From contig JAZGTH010000015.1 of assembly GCA_036877525.1 (NCBI GenBank), forward strand, positions 3,462,501 to 3,526,500: a stretch of 64,000 nt of DNA, in the 5' to 3' direction. Below the pieces are notes generated by a model that saw nothing but the letters and a program-made list of their open reading frames with translations, searched no databases and was not told the DNA's origin. The position numbers were made by a program, and so were the translations under genes. Shown piece after piece: positions 37,939 through 50,310 of the stretch; position 1 is the first letter of the stretch; each line of letters opens with the position of its first letter. The stretch comes from Chromobotia macracanthus (taxonomy: Eukaryota; Chordata; Actinopteri; Cypriniformes; Botiidae).

Positions 37939-38622
37939 ATGGCCGACAATGAGATATTTGATGACCCAGAGAAGCTGAAGAGGGGCCTTGTGAAAGTTCT
38001 GGAATGTGTGGCCACCATCTCTTCCGCAGCAGCGGTGGTCAATCCCATCTTTGGTGTGGCTGGATCTCTCATTCGGGTGGTGCTGCACCATGTGGACGAT
38101 GAAGATCTTCAGAAGCTTAAACGTGAGTTTGGAAGCGTGAATCAAGCCCTGGAGGAAATCTCACAGCAGAACCGTCATGCACTGCAGCAGATCAGGAAGG
38201 AAACTGTTGACAAACAGTACAGCCAGATTGAAGAGAACCTTCGCAGTCAGTTCCGCAAATTTATGGAGATTGTGGAGGCCAAGCCAGAGCACCTGCAGCG
38301 CAAGAAGGAGGATTTCATCGAGAGTTATATGAATGACAACGAAGACCAAAACATGCACACCCTTTATGATGGTGTGGTGGGGAAACGCAAACTCTTCAGC
38401 CAGCCCATTCTAGAGGTGTACCTGAAGCACTCGCAGGGTGATATGCAAGTCATGGAGCAGCTCTGCACACGACTCGCCTACCTCTTCTGCATCGGTTTCA
38501 TTGCTATGATGGCCTACTATGCCTTCATAGAAGATGATCTAGAATCTCGAAACAAGGACTGGGAGGAGAAGATGAAGAACGTTCAGGAGAAGATGCAGGA
38601 GGTTCTGAGGGGATGCAACTGA
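37939..38622 (+). CDS. Rapunzel-family protein, gene B1 (227 aa)
   Basis: Same architecture as gene A. Hydrophobic segment 1 is at residues 24-49 (ATISSAAAVVNPIFGVAGSL core). A helical, Gln/Glu/Lys-rich, coiled-coil-like region spans 54-130. The family block is LYDGVVG...FSQPILEVYLKHS at 142-165. Hydrophobic segment 2 is at 179-197 (LAYLFCIGFIAMMAYYAFI), then an acidic turn and a C-terminal amphipathic helix. No signal peptide. The start gcacaATGgcc has a good Kozak context and is conserved in B2. Its 5' third is almost identical to B2 at the DNA level, while the C-terminal half has diverged. Function unknown beyond the family. Confidence 0.87.
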   Translation: MADNEIFDDPEKLKRGLVKVLECVATISSAAAVVNPIFGVAGSLIRVVLHHVDDEDLQKLKREFGSVNQALEEISQQNRHALQQIRKETVDKQYSQIEENLRSQFRKFMEIVEAKPEHLQRKKEDFIESYMNDNEDQNMHTLYDGVVGKRKLFSQPILEVYLKHSQGDMQVMEQLCTRLAYLFCIGFIAMMAYYAFIEDDLESRNKDWEEKMKNVQEKMQEVLRGCN

Positions 38623-40175
38623 TGACCCAAAGCCTTCAGCGATCTCTCTGTTGCCTTCTTGCATGCATGCTTTGCTTTCCATTTTAATAGATCTGTTCAT
38701 CATCGACCTAAAGCATCTAATGCAGCATTAACCTCCTGATGACTGCAGGTTATGCTGACGTGTGCACACAGTAATGTGTCTCGTTTCCTGTAATCTAGTT
38801 TCTCATCTAATCTAATGTGAATAGGTTCATGTTGCCTCAGTTCATCACTACAGGAACAAATATATTTCAAACTTTAAATGACAAACTACTGTATAATCTA
38901 CAAAAAAATAAGATGAATGCAGATTGCTCCAAGAAGAGCTAAGATAAGATGATAATGAGTGATAAGAGCCACTCATGTGACAAACATTGTCAATAACACT
39001 ACATGATAAATATTTGTAAAAATATAAAATTGTAAACTTTCTGTCTGTTTCAGTGCATGCACATTGTTTTTCAGTTCTTCATAAAAGGAAATTCACATTT
39101 CTGCATTTTATTTTTGTATTTTCACGAACGCATTTAATTAGATGCGTTTAATTTTGTTGCATTTCTCACTAAATGTCTTAGTGCCAATACAGGTTGTCAC
39201 AACATATTATGAAAACAATATGATGAGATATGCTAAAGTAAACCCTTCATTATAGACAAATGAAAACTATACTGATAGAATAGGCAGTGAAGTGCTTGTT
39301 ACTGAAGTAAACTGCACAGTGCGGCTCATGCTGTCTGACAGCCTGTATTCAAGTGCATTGAATATATGTAATATAATAATATGATATACACACAGAATTC
39401 CCAATAAAGATACAAGAAATGTAAATGATTTGGTCATTTTTCATTTGAGCGAGACGTATACGAGAACCCGGGGAACACACATACTGATCAAATGTGTAGC
39501 TTGAATGCACTGTAGGTTGCTTTGGAATAAATCGTCTGCCAAAAGCGTAAATGTAAAGCAATGCACTGAAAGCCGTTAACAGTATAGGAAATATATTTAT
39601 AATTTGTATAATATTTAGTCAAAGATTTAATTTCATGTCTTTGCTGGTTTGGTCGTCTACAGCTAGATGTCACTAAACTACCACAAACTGTTCTGCGTTC
39701 AGTCCACTGGGGTCAGTGTTTGAAAGCGAGCATGAGCCAGTTAGCCCCTGCTGGTGGATAACAGAACTGCACCTACATCTCCAATGCATACAATGCATTG
39801 TATTAAAAATATTGTAACATTTATTTCATGTTAAAAAGCTCTCCAAAAATAGAAAAAACTACCGGAAAAGCGTCTAGTCTTAAAACATGGCGACATCAAC
39901 AGAGAAACAGGCTTTTTGACAGAATAACAATGTAGTAACAGTATCGACCAGCAGGGGCTGCCAAAGCTAACCAACAAAATCTTGAGCCCTTTGCTACGTT
40001 TAATTCAGTAGGTTCATATCAGACTTGCATTCAGCCATCCATCATAAATCAGTCACTAGCCAGAATTTAGCAAATATTTGAGATTCATATGATGTTGGCA
40101 TAAGGAGGTAAACAGGATTGTTAAGAGGTGCATTTCCTCCATGTACTACTGACTTTTGGTTTGAACTTTTGGTTA
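38623..40175. other. B1 3' UTR and intergenic DNA
   Basis: First clear AATAAA at 39403-39408, about 780 bases after the stop. A SINE tail fragment follows at 39496-39565. No other gene. Confidence 0.45.
39496..39565 (+). mobile_element. SINE tail fragment
   Basis: ggttgctttggaataaatcg and tctgccaaaagcgtaaatgt match the 3' body of the same tRNA-derived SINE seen at 4735 and 44396. Confidence 0.55.
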
Positions 40176-40490
40176 AAGCTGCAATCTGTACATTTTGTCT
40201 CTCTACCGCAATCTCTGTTTTGAAACTGTTTAAAATTGCAGGTTACTTTAAGTACTTTTCTTTAATTTATGAATTTAATGATCAACTGAGACCAAATCTA
40301 ATAAGTTCAATTTCCAAAGTATTTCTGCAGTTCAGGATGAAACCTGAGGCGTTTTATCAGAAAGACATGTTTATTAACAGAAGAGATTCCCATTTTCTTG
40401 TTCTAAAAAAAAAGAGTACAAAACCATTCAACAGTACAAAAGACATAAGTTAAAGATTTACCTTACCCCATGTGACATGTCTTGATCTTG
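40176..40490. mobile_element. Family-2 MITE, copy with diverged interior
   Basis: aaagctgcaatctgtacatt and tctctctaccgcaatctctg at the left. The right end is weak (accttaccccatgtgacatg). Confidence 0.6.
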
Positions 40491-40704
40491 AAGATCGTAA
40501 AAGGTTCTCGCTTCAGGTCAGAGGTGCATGCATATATACATGTGAATCTGAAAAACAATAATATCATATAAATACTTATTGGTATATGAATTTACAAACA
40601 TGTAGGGCAGCTTTTAAGAGAGATGTGCTAATACAGACTTCATATCAAATCAAACTGAATATCACAGAGACTTGAACAAGCCTCTTTAACTTGCTTTAAC
40701 TACG

Positions 40705-40780
40705 TAGCAACCACAAAGAACACCATAGAAACCCAGAAATACCCTAGCAACCACGCACAACAGATAACAAAACAAATCTC
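40705..40780. repeat. TAGCAACCA-type dispersed repeat
   Basis: Repeats of tagcaaccac and accatagaaaccc. The same simple-patterned fish repeat occurs at 51630-51790 and, in reverse, at 63680-63785. Confidence 0.6.
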
Positions 40781-41929
40781 TGGCTAAACTTGCTGTTCAG
40801 TCATGGTGAGCTGTTGCATACAACTCAAACATTGTGTGTGTGAACTTTATGTTAAGAAATTGTCAAACACTTCATGCAGATTAAACCCAACTGCAAAAAG
40901 CAATCATAACTAGGCTGCTTTGGCAACAAAAACACAGTTATAATGTAATAATGTATCCCCATATCTTTATTAATACACATTTTCAAGCTTGCTTCACTTT
41001 ATCAGCCTGTCCTTAATCAAAGCAAATGCTCCATCATAATGGTAACCACATAAAAAACTGCTAAAATAAACTCTTAAATACCAACATAACATGATATTAA
41101 ATATTAATAAGTGAATATGTTTTTCGTTTCGCATGCTGGGAACTGAAACTCTGCCCACTTCCAAAAACACCATTTAAAGGTGTAATGCGTAACTTCTGCC
41201 TCTCTATCGCCATCTCTGTTTAAAACATGAAATTGCAGGTTACTTTATTTACATCACAATTACTTTACGTTTCTTGGTTAAATGAAGCCAAAATGACATT
41301 TGGACAGTTATGGCCTAATGGTTAGAAAGTACCGATGCAGAACAAAAAGTTACGGATTGCAGCTTTAATAATGCCACAAAATCATGCAGTCCAACCTGAA
41401 ATAGATTAAGATGACTGATCACATTAAAGCTGATTGATGATCAGCTGATAGATCACATTAAAGTTTGACAATTTGACAACTTCAATCCAACGCAATATTA
41501 AAAATAAATCGAATAAGGAACAATTTCTTTTCAGTGTAACCTGTATAATCGTATATTATAGAATTAAATGTAGACCTCAAAAGTTTTACAAATTGTCATT
41601 TGTTTCTTATAAAAAAGGATACAGCAGGTCATTATCAGACACACGTATGCAAATGCTGGCTTTAGTCTCTATACAGAAATACATCACCACTTTTTGTTCC
41701 TACGTTTTTGACTGCGTTGCATGCGTTTAATGTAAAAATGTAATTGTAATAAATCCTAACAGCAAACGATCAGTGAAAAGAACATTTAACCAAAGAGTAT
41801 TAAAGAGACTATACGCGCAATCGTACAATAATACACAATAAGAAATATACAATTCGCCTTTGCAATTATACAATAATTATATCATATATAAAGCAGAACA
41901 ATAACGATTCGTTAAACACGTCCACAGCA
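40781..41929. other. Intergenic DNA with one family-2 MITE
   Basis: MITE at 41176-41372 (gtgtaatgcgtaacttctgc to agttacggattgcagctt). No gene seen. Confidence 0.45.
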
Positions 41930-42420
41930 TGAGTGAGAAACATCCGCTCATATTTCCCGTGATCCCTTCGAGCTTCTCCAAGTTGCGCATTGCGCGCAAT
42001 ATTTTTGTCGTCATTTCAATCGTTGTGCTGTTGTGTTTTCTCCATAAACAACACGGAACAGTGGCATATGTTTTAAATTATGAACCAAAAACAAAAGGTT
42101 AGGTCAGTGTCGTCAAATATGAGCCATTTATCCGACTGTTGTCAAAGGCTTTCCAAAACCATGCGCAAAGCGCGCAACTCCCTCTCCGCCGCTCGATCCT
42201 TCTCTCTTCAACACTCGCTTAAGCTCACTGCAAATATCTTCTTGGAGACGAAACCCAGGCCAGATATCTTGAATTTCGGACACATTTCGAGGTTTTAATC
42301 CTGTCTGGAGTGAGGAAGGGTTTCTGTTGAGGTAAACGCCGATGCGCATTTTTGGCACTTGGAGCGCTTTTCACAAGGTGTGTCCTTTGCGCAGCACCAT
42401 CATTTGAGTCACGCCATGAT
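41930..42420 (+). promoter_or_regulatory. CpG-rich block, candidate promoter and exon 1 of C1
   Basis: Local CpG density is well above the surroundings (gcgcattgcgcgcaat, gcgcaaagcgcgcaac). A good donor (gttgag|gtaaac, GT at 42332) lies about 600 bases before the C1 acceptor at 42930-42931. The start site is not visible. Confidence 0.35.
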
Positions 42421-42933
42421 GGTGTTCAAAACATGGAAAATAACTACTGTAAATCTGAATGGGATTGCTTGTTTCTTTAAATAAGACTTAGGTTTGCTTT
42501 CATTTGAGATGGTCTTTAATATACGTGCGCGTTTGTAGGTGAGAATGATGGTGATGGCACAGTTAAACGATTAAAACGACGACAGGTTCATGCCTGCTGA
42601 ATGTTATAAATGTGATGCTCCTCCTAATTTCGTGTAGTTTAAACAGAACATAGACACAAAACACTTTACATCTTAAAGCCTTTATAATATATAACTCTCT
42701 TTAGCTTTTACGTCTGTCACAAGTGCATGGCTGTATTAATATACACAAATAAAACTACTGCTAAAACTATCTTATTTTTATTTAGTCAAAATTATTGACA
42801 AATATGTCATATTCGAGTAAAATGAAAGAGTATGCAGATTGTTTCCTTTAAACAAATGATGTAGAATGTAGAGGGTTACAGTAGGTAAAATATGTGAAAT
42901 ATATGGGCAAATGTTTTTTGGTTATTTTCAGAA

Positions 42934-44115
42934 ATGCCCGGTTCACTAGAGAGGGTGGTAGCCCAGAAGAAAGAGGCCATTGAAGCTCTGATGGAGATGT
43001 TTGAGAGAGGAGCTGAGGTTCTGGCCAGCGCTGTTGGGGAGCTGTGTCCTCTCTTTGAGGCAGCTGCCCCAGTCCTGAGGCTGGTCTTGGATAATGTGGA
43101 GAGCAAGGAGATCACATACGTGAAAGATCAGTTTCTAGTTGTAAGGAGCAAACTGGATGTCATCTCATCTCAACTTGAAGACCTCAACTGTGAGATGAAG
43201 AAAGGATGCTTAGATTCTCAGTTCTTCTCTGTGGAGGAGAATATCCTCAACCAGTTTAGAAAATATATGGACATACTGGAGGCCAAACCAGAGTACAAAG
43301 AGGTCAGAAAACGCTTGTTCTTGCAACATTTCCCCAAAACTGGAGGAGACAAAAATCTCTTTGTGCTTTATGATGCTCTGATGGGAAACAGCACGTTTGG
43401 GGAGCCAATTCTGGATGTTGTGGAGGAATACGAGGCCAGAAACAGAAGAGTGCTGGAGGACTTCTGTGTCAGGCTGAAGGAGCTCCTCTGTCTGGGAATA
43501 ATCACTCTTCTGGGATATTGTTTCCTTACTTTGGGCGAGGAGGCAGAGCAAGAGAAGATTCAAGAGTGGAGCATAAAGATCCAAGAAATTGAGATGAAGA
43601 TGAAGGAAACCATTGAGAGATGTGTGAATTCATTTCCAGAGCAAGCTGAACTGGACATCAAGAGACTTGTGAAGGAGAGAGAGGATGGAAACATCCAGGA
43701 AATTGCTCAGGAACTGCTGGAATTCCTGGCAAAGAAGTACGACTGGGTGAACTGGTCCATCCGAGTCATTACTAACATGGGAAAATTTAGCAACTTGAGA
43801 GCTGGACAAAACTTTCAGTGTGTGGCCGGTCAGAAATATTTTGAAGTTTCAGAAGGAACCAACACCAACCTGGTGGTGTCCTACTGCAGCAACCCTCAGC
43901 CTGTGTCCGAGGAGAGCATCAGGCAGATGATGGAAGGTCCTGCAAGGAAGGGAGATGCCAGAGCTGTAGTGGAGGTTCTGGAGAAGCAGCTATCTGGGTC
44001 TTTGGTTCATGCTATCAGTCGTCACAAGGAGAGCTTTGCTGTGTCAAGTTTTCCTGAAGAATGTCACTACTGGGGAAAACATAAGAATGTAAATCTGTGT
44101 GTGCATTCAGAATAA
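42934..44115 (+). CDS. Long Rapunzel-family protein, gene C1 (393 aa)
   Basis: Residues 1-230 are a Rapunzel-type core: an amphipathic N-terminus, hydrophobic segment 28-52, a helical region 55-130, the family block VLYDALMG...FGEPILDVVEEY at 144-166, and a second hydrophobic segment 184-200 (LLCLGIITLLGYCFLTL). Residues 231-393 are an extension absent from A and B: a helical stretch (AELDIKRLVKEREDGNIQEI), then a mixed region with YDWVNWSIRVITNMG and NTNLVVSYCSNP, a further helix (ARKGDARAVVEVLEKQL), and a C-terminus with HYWGKHKNVNLC. The start lies two bases after acceptor ttattttcag; the alternative is none upstream in frame. No signal peptide. Function of the extension unknown; I recognise no catalytic motif. 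Confidence 0.85.
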   Translation: MPGSLERVVAQKKEAIEALMEMFERGAEVLASAVGELCPLFEAAAPVLRLVLDNVESKEITYVKDQFLVVRSKLDVISSQLEDLNCEMKKGCLDSQFFSVEENILNQFRKYMDILEAKPEYKEVRKRLFLQHFPKTGGDKNLFVLYDALMGNSTFGEPILDVVEEYEARNRRVLEDFCVRLKELLCLGIITLLGYCFLTLGEEAEQEKIQEWSIKIQEIEMKMKETIERCVNSFPEQAELDIKRLVKEREDGNIQEIAQELLEFLAKKYDWVNWSIRVITNMGKFSNLRAGQNFQCVAGQKYFEVSEGTNTNLVVSYCSNPQPVSEESIRQMMEGPARKGDARAVVEVLEKQLSGSLVHAISRHKESFAVSSFPEECHYWGKHKNVNLCVHSE

Positions 44116-44860
44116 ACAGAATAATTATTGATATTTACAGTATTAAACTGTTTAAAACCATTCTGGATAAACACAGATATATACTAACTGGTGCACTTTG
44201 TTTTTCATGATCTATATATTCATATGGTATTGCTCATTGTCAGCTTGCTATAAATTGTCTTTAAATAATATTTGTTTTTAATTTAATACTTCTCACGCTC
44301 TTTATTGCTCAGAGATGCTGCTAAAGTCTTAAATAATCTTTAATTTATCTTAAATAATTGCCATTATATATAAACCAAAGACAAATCAAGCAGCCATTAT
44401 ATATAAACCAAAGAAGCAGACGCTTTTATCCAAAGTGACTTGCAGTGTATTCAAACTATACATTTTTATCAGTAAGTGCATTCCTTGGGAATCGAGCCCA
44501 CAACCTTTGTGCTGCTAACGCAATGCTCTACCAATTATTCTGTAAATGTAAATATGTGCCTGTTCCTGAAATAATCCGTGCATTAAACATCGCTGTGTAA
44601 ATTGTATTAAAAATGAAAGGTAAACAAAAACAAAATTTTAATGGTGCCCAGACTGGCAAATTGGCCGTTTTGTGAATAAATGACAGAATGAAAGGTGCCC
44701 CATCATCCATGAAATGGACAAAGTCACGACTTCTCATGAAACAAGTCTCAGAGGACTACACAAACCGAGCCAGTATTAATCAAAGGCTTACTTGCAAGAA
44801 ATGATTCCCATCATTGACGCACTGTTATGATACACAACTTAGCCGCATTAATTAAATGAC
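44116..44860. other. C1 3' flank with SINE
   Basis: AATAAA overlaps the stop codon (44111-44116). No other clear signal close by. A tRNA-derived SINE is at 44396-44535. No gene. Confidence 0.4.
44396..44535 (-). mobile_element. tRNA-derived SINE (minus strand)
   Basis: On the reverse strand it reads tggtagagcattgcgttagc (A-box-like) and gggctcgattccca (B-box-like), followed by the tail agacgcttttatccaaag (as written on +). This is the common teleost tRNA-headed SINE. Confidence 0.7.
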
Positions 44861-45000
44861 TGCTTTTCTCCTAAAGTCAGCATTTTCTGCCCTGCGGCTG
44901 CAGGGATAGAAGGTGAGAAAGATTTTGCTGTGTTAATATAAAGCTGATGAGAATGCTGCCATCAGCTCTCCAGATCCAGTCTTTAAAATCACTGAAGCAC
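44861..45000. promoter_or_regulatory. Duplicated noncoding block 1, copy 1
   Basis: The core 44926-45004 (tgctgtgttaatataaagct onward) matches 57886-57964 essentially base for base, although flanking sequence has diverged. It contains the inverted pair gctgatg/catcagc. A candidate conserved regulatory element. Confidence 0.5.
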
Positions 45001-45489
45001 AGAATGAAGGAACAATCCATCAATAAACACTCCGCAGGAAGAATCAATCTCTGTTGTTTTCTCTTTGTTCTGTTGCACCTTTTGTTGAGGTGCGTTTGTA
45101 ATTATAAGTTGCTGCTATTAAAAATGCTCTTTTAAATGCATATTGTTTGCATCCGTTTGTGTCCGATCAGTAAGTCATGTTTTTACATTATTTTAACTCA
45201 TCAAGATAAAAACAAGCTATTTACTTTTTATAAGTTACAACAACTCAACACCAGTCAAAATGCAAAACTGTCAATTGAAATGACTTGTACAGCCAATTTG
45301 ATTAAAATTAAAATATTAGGAAAGCAATAAATGTTTAACAGTAGGACTAAACTAGAATTTTAGCATTTACATGTATTTGAATTTTACAAAAGCTAATAAA
45401 ATAAATCAGAATTTATAGTTAGAATTATTGCTTTTAAAATACAAAGTAACATGCTGAAGAAAAGCCTTTCATCCATCTCATTGTGCTTT

Positions 45490-45640
45490 AGAGGCTGAAA
45501 GGAAAACCTGGTCCAGCCAACAGCAACATCTATATTTATTAGTGGTTGAGGCTTCTGTCCTGGTTGGAGCTATTGATCCATGTGGCTTCCATCTCTCAGA
45601 AAGGTTTCCTAGTGGCTAAATCTTAAACCTGACTGTTATT
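45490..45640. repeat. Duplicated noncoding block 2, copy 1
   Basis: agtggttgaggcttctgtcc, gagctattgatccatg and aaacctgactgttatta are shared with 58770-58920. Moderate similarity, in the same order as blocks 1 and 3. Confidence 0.7.
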
Positions 45641-45744
45641 AAATAAAAAAAAATGTATATGATTCCAGTACGACACAGTGACATTCTTAAATTCTGCTGA
45701 ATTATAATAATAGTTCTTTTTAAAGTAATTTATTATAAATCTTT

Positions 45745-45960
45745 TAAATCTGAAAATGTACTTTTCCTCTTGAACTGCAGACCGTCTCTGTTGACATCAG
45801 TCTGATGGCTTGGGCAGAGCCAGAGCCGTTAACCACTCCCGTCCAACATTAGTCTGCTGCAAGCTTTGAAACGCCTACTTTTCTAGAGCCAATCAATTCC
45901 CAGTGGAAGGAAACAAGCCACACCCTCTATTTTAAGTCGTTGTAACTTCCGATTTACGTG
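45745..45960. repeat. Dispersed repeat (family 4), copy 1
   Basis: gacatcagtctgatggcttg and caatcaattcccagtgga are shared with 57056-57215. Its position relative to blocks 1-3 differs between the copies, so it is a dispersed element rather than part of the tandem duplication. Confidence 0.6.
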
Positions 45961-46194
45961 CACTGATGGCAGAACATACTAAAAATGTATTGAATATAAG
46001 CAGGTATGTTTCAGTCCTGACTGATGTATCACATAGAAAGATAATGTTACCAAAACCACCGCTGAACTAGGAGAAAAATCAAGACAGACAGAAAAACTAT
46101 TTCTGATCAAGAAGCCTTTTAAATTAAGACAAATGAAACCACAGCCGTCTCCAGCACAGGACATCAGTCAGTATCAATATTTAATAAACAAATG

Positions 46195-46480
46195 AATGAT
46201 TTTATGAAGGCCAACATAACAGTACTGCCAGAGGTTCTCGATCAATCCCAGGATGCTTCACTCTGGCTGCATCTGCCAATCACAGGCTGAGCTAATGACA
46301 TTACCTTTTCATCAGAGTGGACCATCGACCGCTCTCCTGCCTTTAAGTGGCCTGATCTGATCAAAAGCATTAAAACATTTGTACTGTGACACACACCAGC
46401 TCACCCTCCACACTGCCTTTATTTCTGATGTATCTGACTGTGCCTCTAAATCCTCAGAAAAATATAACCTGAATAACAAA
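46195..46480. promoter_or_regulatory. Duplicated noncoding block 3, copy 1 (nearly identical to 59257-59510)
   Basis: From gatcaatcccaggatgc to ctctaaatcctcag, about 220 bases match the second copy with about two substitutions, while sequence on both sides is much less similar. It contains agctaatgacattacc (homeodomain-like) and ctgatcaaaagc (TCF/LEF-like). No ORF. Strong candidate for a shared enhancer. Confidence 0.55.
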
Positions 46481-47145
46481 CTTTCCAGCTTATTAATATT
46501 TACAAAATCGTAATAGTAACTTATGAATAATTAGGTAATGATTAATTTAAAAAAACAGTCTCAAACTGATCCGATACAAATCAGGGCAACAAATGTGGAA
46601 TCAAGTTGCACAAGGCTGCAAATTATCATCTTGAGTAAACAGTTCATCATATGATATTGCCAAATTTTTAAAAGACATTCGTAAAACACAGTAAGAACTC
46701 CGTTTTTAACTATTTCTTGCACATTTTAATTGAAACTCAGTCAAAGATTGTTTTGGTGATTTATATATAATAGTTCGAGTGTTTGTCCCAAGACAACAGA
46801 ACAAATGGGGATTTTTGCATTAGCAAATTTTGCATCTCAGATTTTTCTCCTCATTAACAGACCCCAGTGAGACTTAACTGATCCACAGTTTCAGAGGAGA
46901 ACTCAACAATGTCTCACACTGTGCTCAGATAAACCTAAATGCAGCAGAACTTTTATCTGGGTTGGTTGGAGATGCTTAGAAACCTCATTTCAACAAAGGG
47001 AATGTGATCTAAAATAACAAAGTCTCAGTTTCCATATCTGCAAGCAGGAGATACACTCTGATTATACACATGGGCTTATTTATGTCAGTGTGTTCACCGA
47101 GCCATTAGCGTATTACAGTTCTAATCGGTATATTGATCTTGTTTT

Positions 47146-47178
<33 letters not shown>

Positions 47179-47980
47179 CTTGTCGTGTAGAGTTCTCTAT
47201 TATTTCCTGTGTGTTTATCTCTTCTGACCTTTCTGAAGGTCAGCATGTATGTGTTTATGTGTGCAGCCAGCAGGATAGATTAAAAGGTTGTTTCAGCTCA
47301 GTTACTGAGCAAGTACATTAGAGATCAGTTTTGCCCTCCTTACCCTAAGGTAAGCTTATAATAATGTTTTTTTTGCATTTCAGTTTGGCTTCATTTAACT
47401 TTAACATGCGTAAAGAAAAGTATGTGAAGTAACCTGCAATTTATGTTTCGAACAAAGGTGGCGATAGAGAGGCAAAAGTTACAGATTGCAATTAATAGCA
47501 TTAATTGTGAATTAATGCTATTAACTAATGATCACCAATATTCCTAAATTATGTTTTAGCTTGTTTATTGACAAACATTTGCTAACTAACAGACGTTACT
47601 CTTTGATTGCTGGTGGTTCTGAGGGATGACACCGAAATGACACGATAAACTCTGGATAAACATGCATGAAGAACAGGGAGCCTCACAGCAGAGGTTTAAA
47701 GGTTTTATGTTCTCTGTTAATCAGACTCTTCTTGTGGTGTGAGGCTGGAGGATTGAGGTCTCATCAGTCATTTCTAAGAGCATCTGCACACACGCTTAGG
47801 TGAAATGGACCGCGATCCATATACAGCCTCCAACAAGCCACTGAACATTTCCCTTCATCCTGTGATCTAGATGTCTATCGATCTTGAGCCTGGAGGATAG
47901 ACTTAATGTGTGTGTGGGGGGGCAGACTGCCTGTAAACTGTGTCTTAGCTCTTAGGTCATGCTGAAAGGTAAAAGGTAAA
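46481..47980. other. Intergenic DNA, no gene seen
   Basis: (CT)n at 47147-47176; a reversed family-2 MITE at 47310-47495 (gcgatagagaggcaaaagtt). Confidence 0.45.
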
Positions 47981-48331
47981 CCCAGCTAACAGGAAACGTT
48001 CTCAGAATGTTAGCTAATGCTCTCTAAAAGTTCTTTCTAAGTGATAAAAAATGTTCTTGCAGTAACATTAGTAGAACATATTTTCAGCATTATGTATAAC
48101 CTATATCAAAAAATGTCACTCTTAAGTTGTTAGTGGAATATTTTAAAAATGCTACAGCATTAACAAAATGTTTGAATAATGTTCTTATGACCAAGCAATG
48201 CGTTAACACAACATCTAAAAAACGTTTCGAACAGTCCTAGATCTTTCAAAACAACATTTTTATTGTTTTTGTTACTTAATGTTAATGAAAAGTTAGGGAA
48301 ACGTTCTTACAACTTAAAACTGGTAGCTGAG
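47981..48331. mobile_element. Foldback MITE, family 1, copy 8
   Basis: cccagctaacaggaaacgtt to aacttaaaactggtagctga. Confidence 0.8.
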
Positions 48332-49094
48332 ATGAATAATTTTTGTGCCACTACCAATTGCTGCACACTTCCTGTGTCTTCCATTGGTCAGAAAAACTCT
48401 TATCAGTGCCTCTTACTTCAACTCAAGGCATTAACATTGACTTGAGTTTCTCCCAAAAATCACCATGCCAACCAAGTGCTACTGTAGAAAGAGAACTGAT
48501 CTGCCAAACAAATTATACCAACACTAAACAAGCCCTTTATTCAGTTCTGCTGCACAGAAGTGACCGCACATGCCCTAAATATGTGGCTTAATTCCACATA
48601 ATTTAAATGATGATGTTTATAGTAAGTATATTTCTTTGCAACTAACACTATAGACACCCATTCATTATGAAACAAAGTGACATCTAGTGGTCACAGTCCT
48701 CCATAAGCTATAGTGATACATTAGAAACAACAATGACACATTACACTCCTTTGTTTAAAAATATTACTATTAAAAGTCTGTATTTCCCATAGAAATTGCT
48801 TTATTAAATGAACCTAACTTACAGCAGTTCAGTCAGGAGAAGGAAAACATTAAACTTTAAAATGCCAGTCTCACTCTTACATTACACTATAGAATTTTTT
48901 ACATAATAAATATTTTGGATTTGTTTTGCTGCCCATCAGCTACAACATTTCATCAATTTTATCTTTTACCTTAATATATAATAAGAAATTAATACAATAA
49001 TAATTATAGCTATACGTTTGTTGGTGTACATTCAAGTTACCATCAAACAAATGCTTTCAAATTCATTACCAAGTGACAGAAAAAAAATATCTTA

Positions 49095-49245
49095 CTTCTT
49101 CCATCCGTATCCATGTCTGTGTTGTAGTGGCCACTGTCTGTGCTGAGCGAGGTATCTGAGTGCAGGGCCCTGCTTTCACTTTGAGATGTCCATGTAGACT
49201 TTATGTCTTCCTTTAGGAGGAATCTCACTACAATCTCTTCAGACA
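49095..49245 (-). other. Possible exon on the minus strand (weak)
   Basis: The reverse strand reads a protein-like stretch: SEEIVVRFLLKEDIKS, then SESRALHSDTSLSTDSG. It is followed by a good donor (GGAAGAA|GTAAGAT). A stop lies just upstream in frame, so the exon would need an acceptor at about 49255. I recognise no family. It could equally be chance. Confidence 0.2.
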
Positions 49246-49470
49246 ACAGCAGTTCTTAAATACATTGTTGCCCTAAAAGTAAGAGAATGAAAACATCAGT
49301 CTGTACACCAACTAAACAGTCTGTGCCAGACCGCAGCTACTCACTTCCTCTTTAGGGCACAAGTAAAGAAAAGGGAACTGTGTGACAGGAACTGAACACA
49401 TGACAGTTCATACATATAATTTGCTTCTACTTAGCACAACAAATTTACATTTATATTCTACTATTCATGT

Positions 49471-49774
<304 letters not shown>

Positions 49775-50003
49775 TATACAATATACAATATGGTATGACT
49801 ATAATAATAGTAATGTACAGTATACAGTATTTTCATAGCTGTCACATTAGATTGCTTGGAATATTTTAAGGTCACTGGATGAGCACAACTGTGATAATGG
49901 AGCTGCAGATCTCACATAACATCAGAGGAGTAAATGCAGGCTTGAGTGATTATGATGCTTTTTTTCAGTTAACAGGACTCTGTGAAATAATGGTACAGTC
50001 CAA

Positions 50004-50101
50004 TCTGTACACCCCCCCATACTGAGTTTAAATGAAACTGTCCATTCTGCAGTGATTTCTGGGAAGAGATACAGCTGAGAGGGAAATAACAAACTAAAGA
50101 G
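50004..50101 (+). promoter_or_regulatory. Candidate noncoding first exon of gene B2
   Basis: Aligns with 32163-32276 (see there) and ends in the donor aaagag|gtaaaa, GT at 50102. With the acceptor at 50787-50788 this gives an intron of about 690 bases, which contains a family-1 MITE. Confidence 0.45.
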
Positions 50102-50310
50102 GTAAAATGAACACATTCCTTTATGCACAACTAGTGCATTTATTGAGACACACACGGCAATGGATGGATTATTTTGCATGTGTCATTATTTAAAGCTTGT
50201 AAATGGCAGGAAGAGGATGTAATCTATGAGCAAGGGAATAAACAGGAGTGGCTAGAGGGAGTTACACAGAAACTGAACAGCTAGCTAGTGATCTACTCTA
50301 GATGGGATGT

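Noticed and set aside
43210..43584. Minus-strand ORFs opposite C1 (and 55678-56085 opposite C2)
   Set aside because: Shadow frames of the real genes; no independent splice or start signals.
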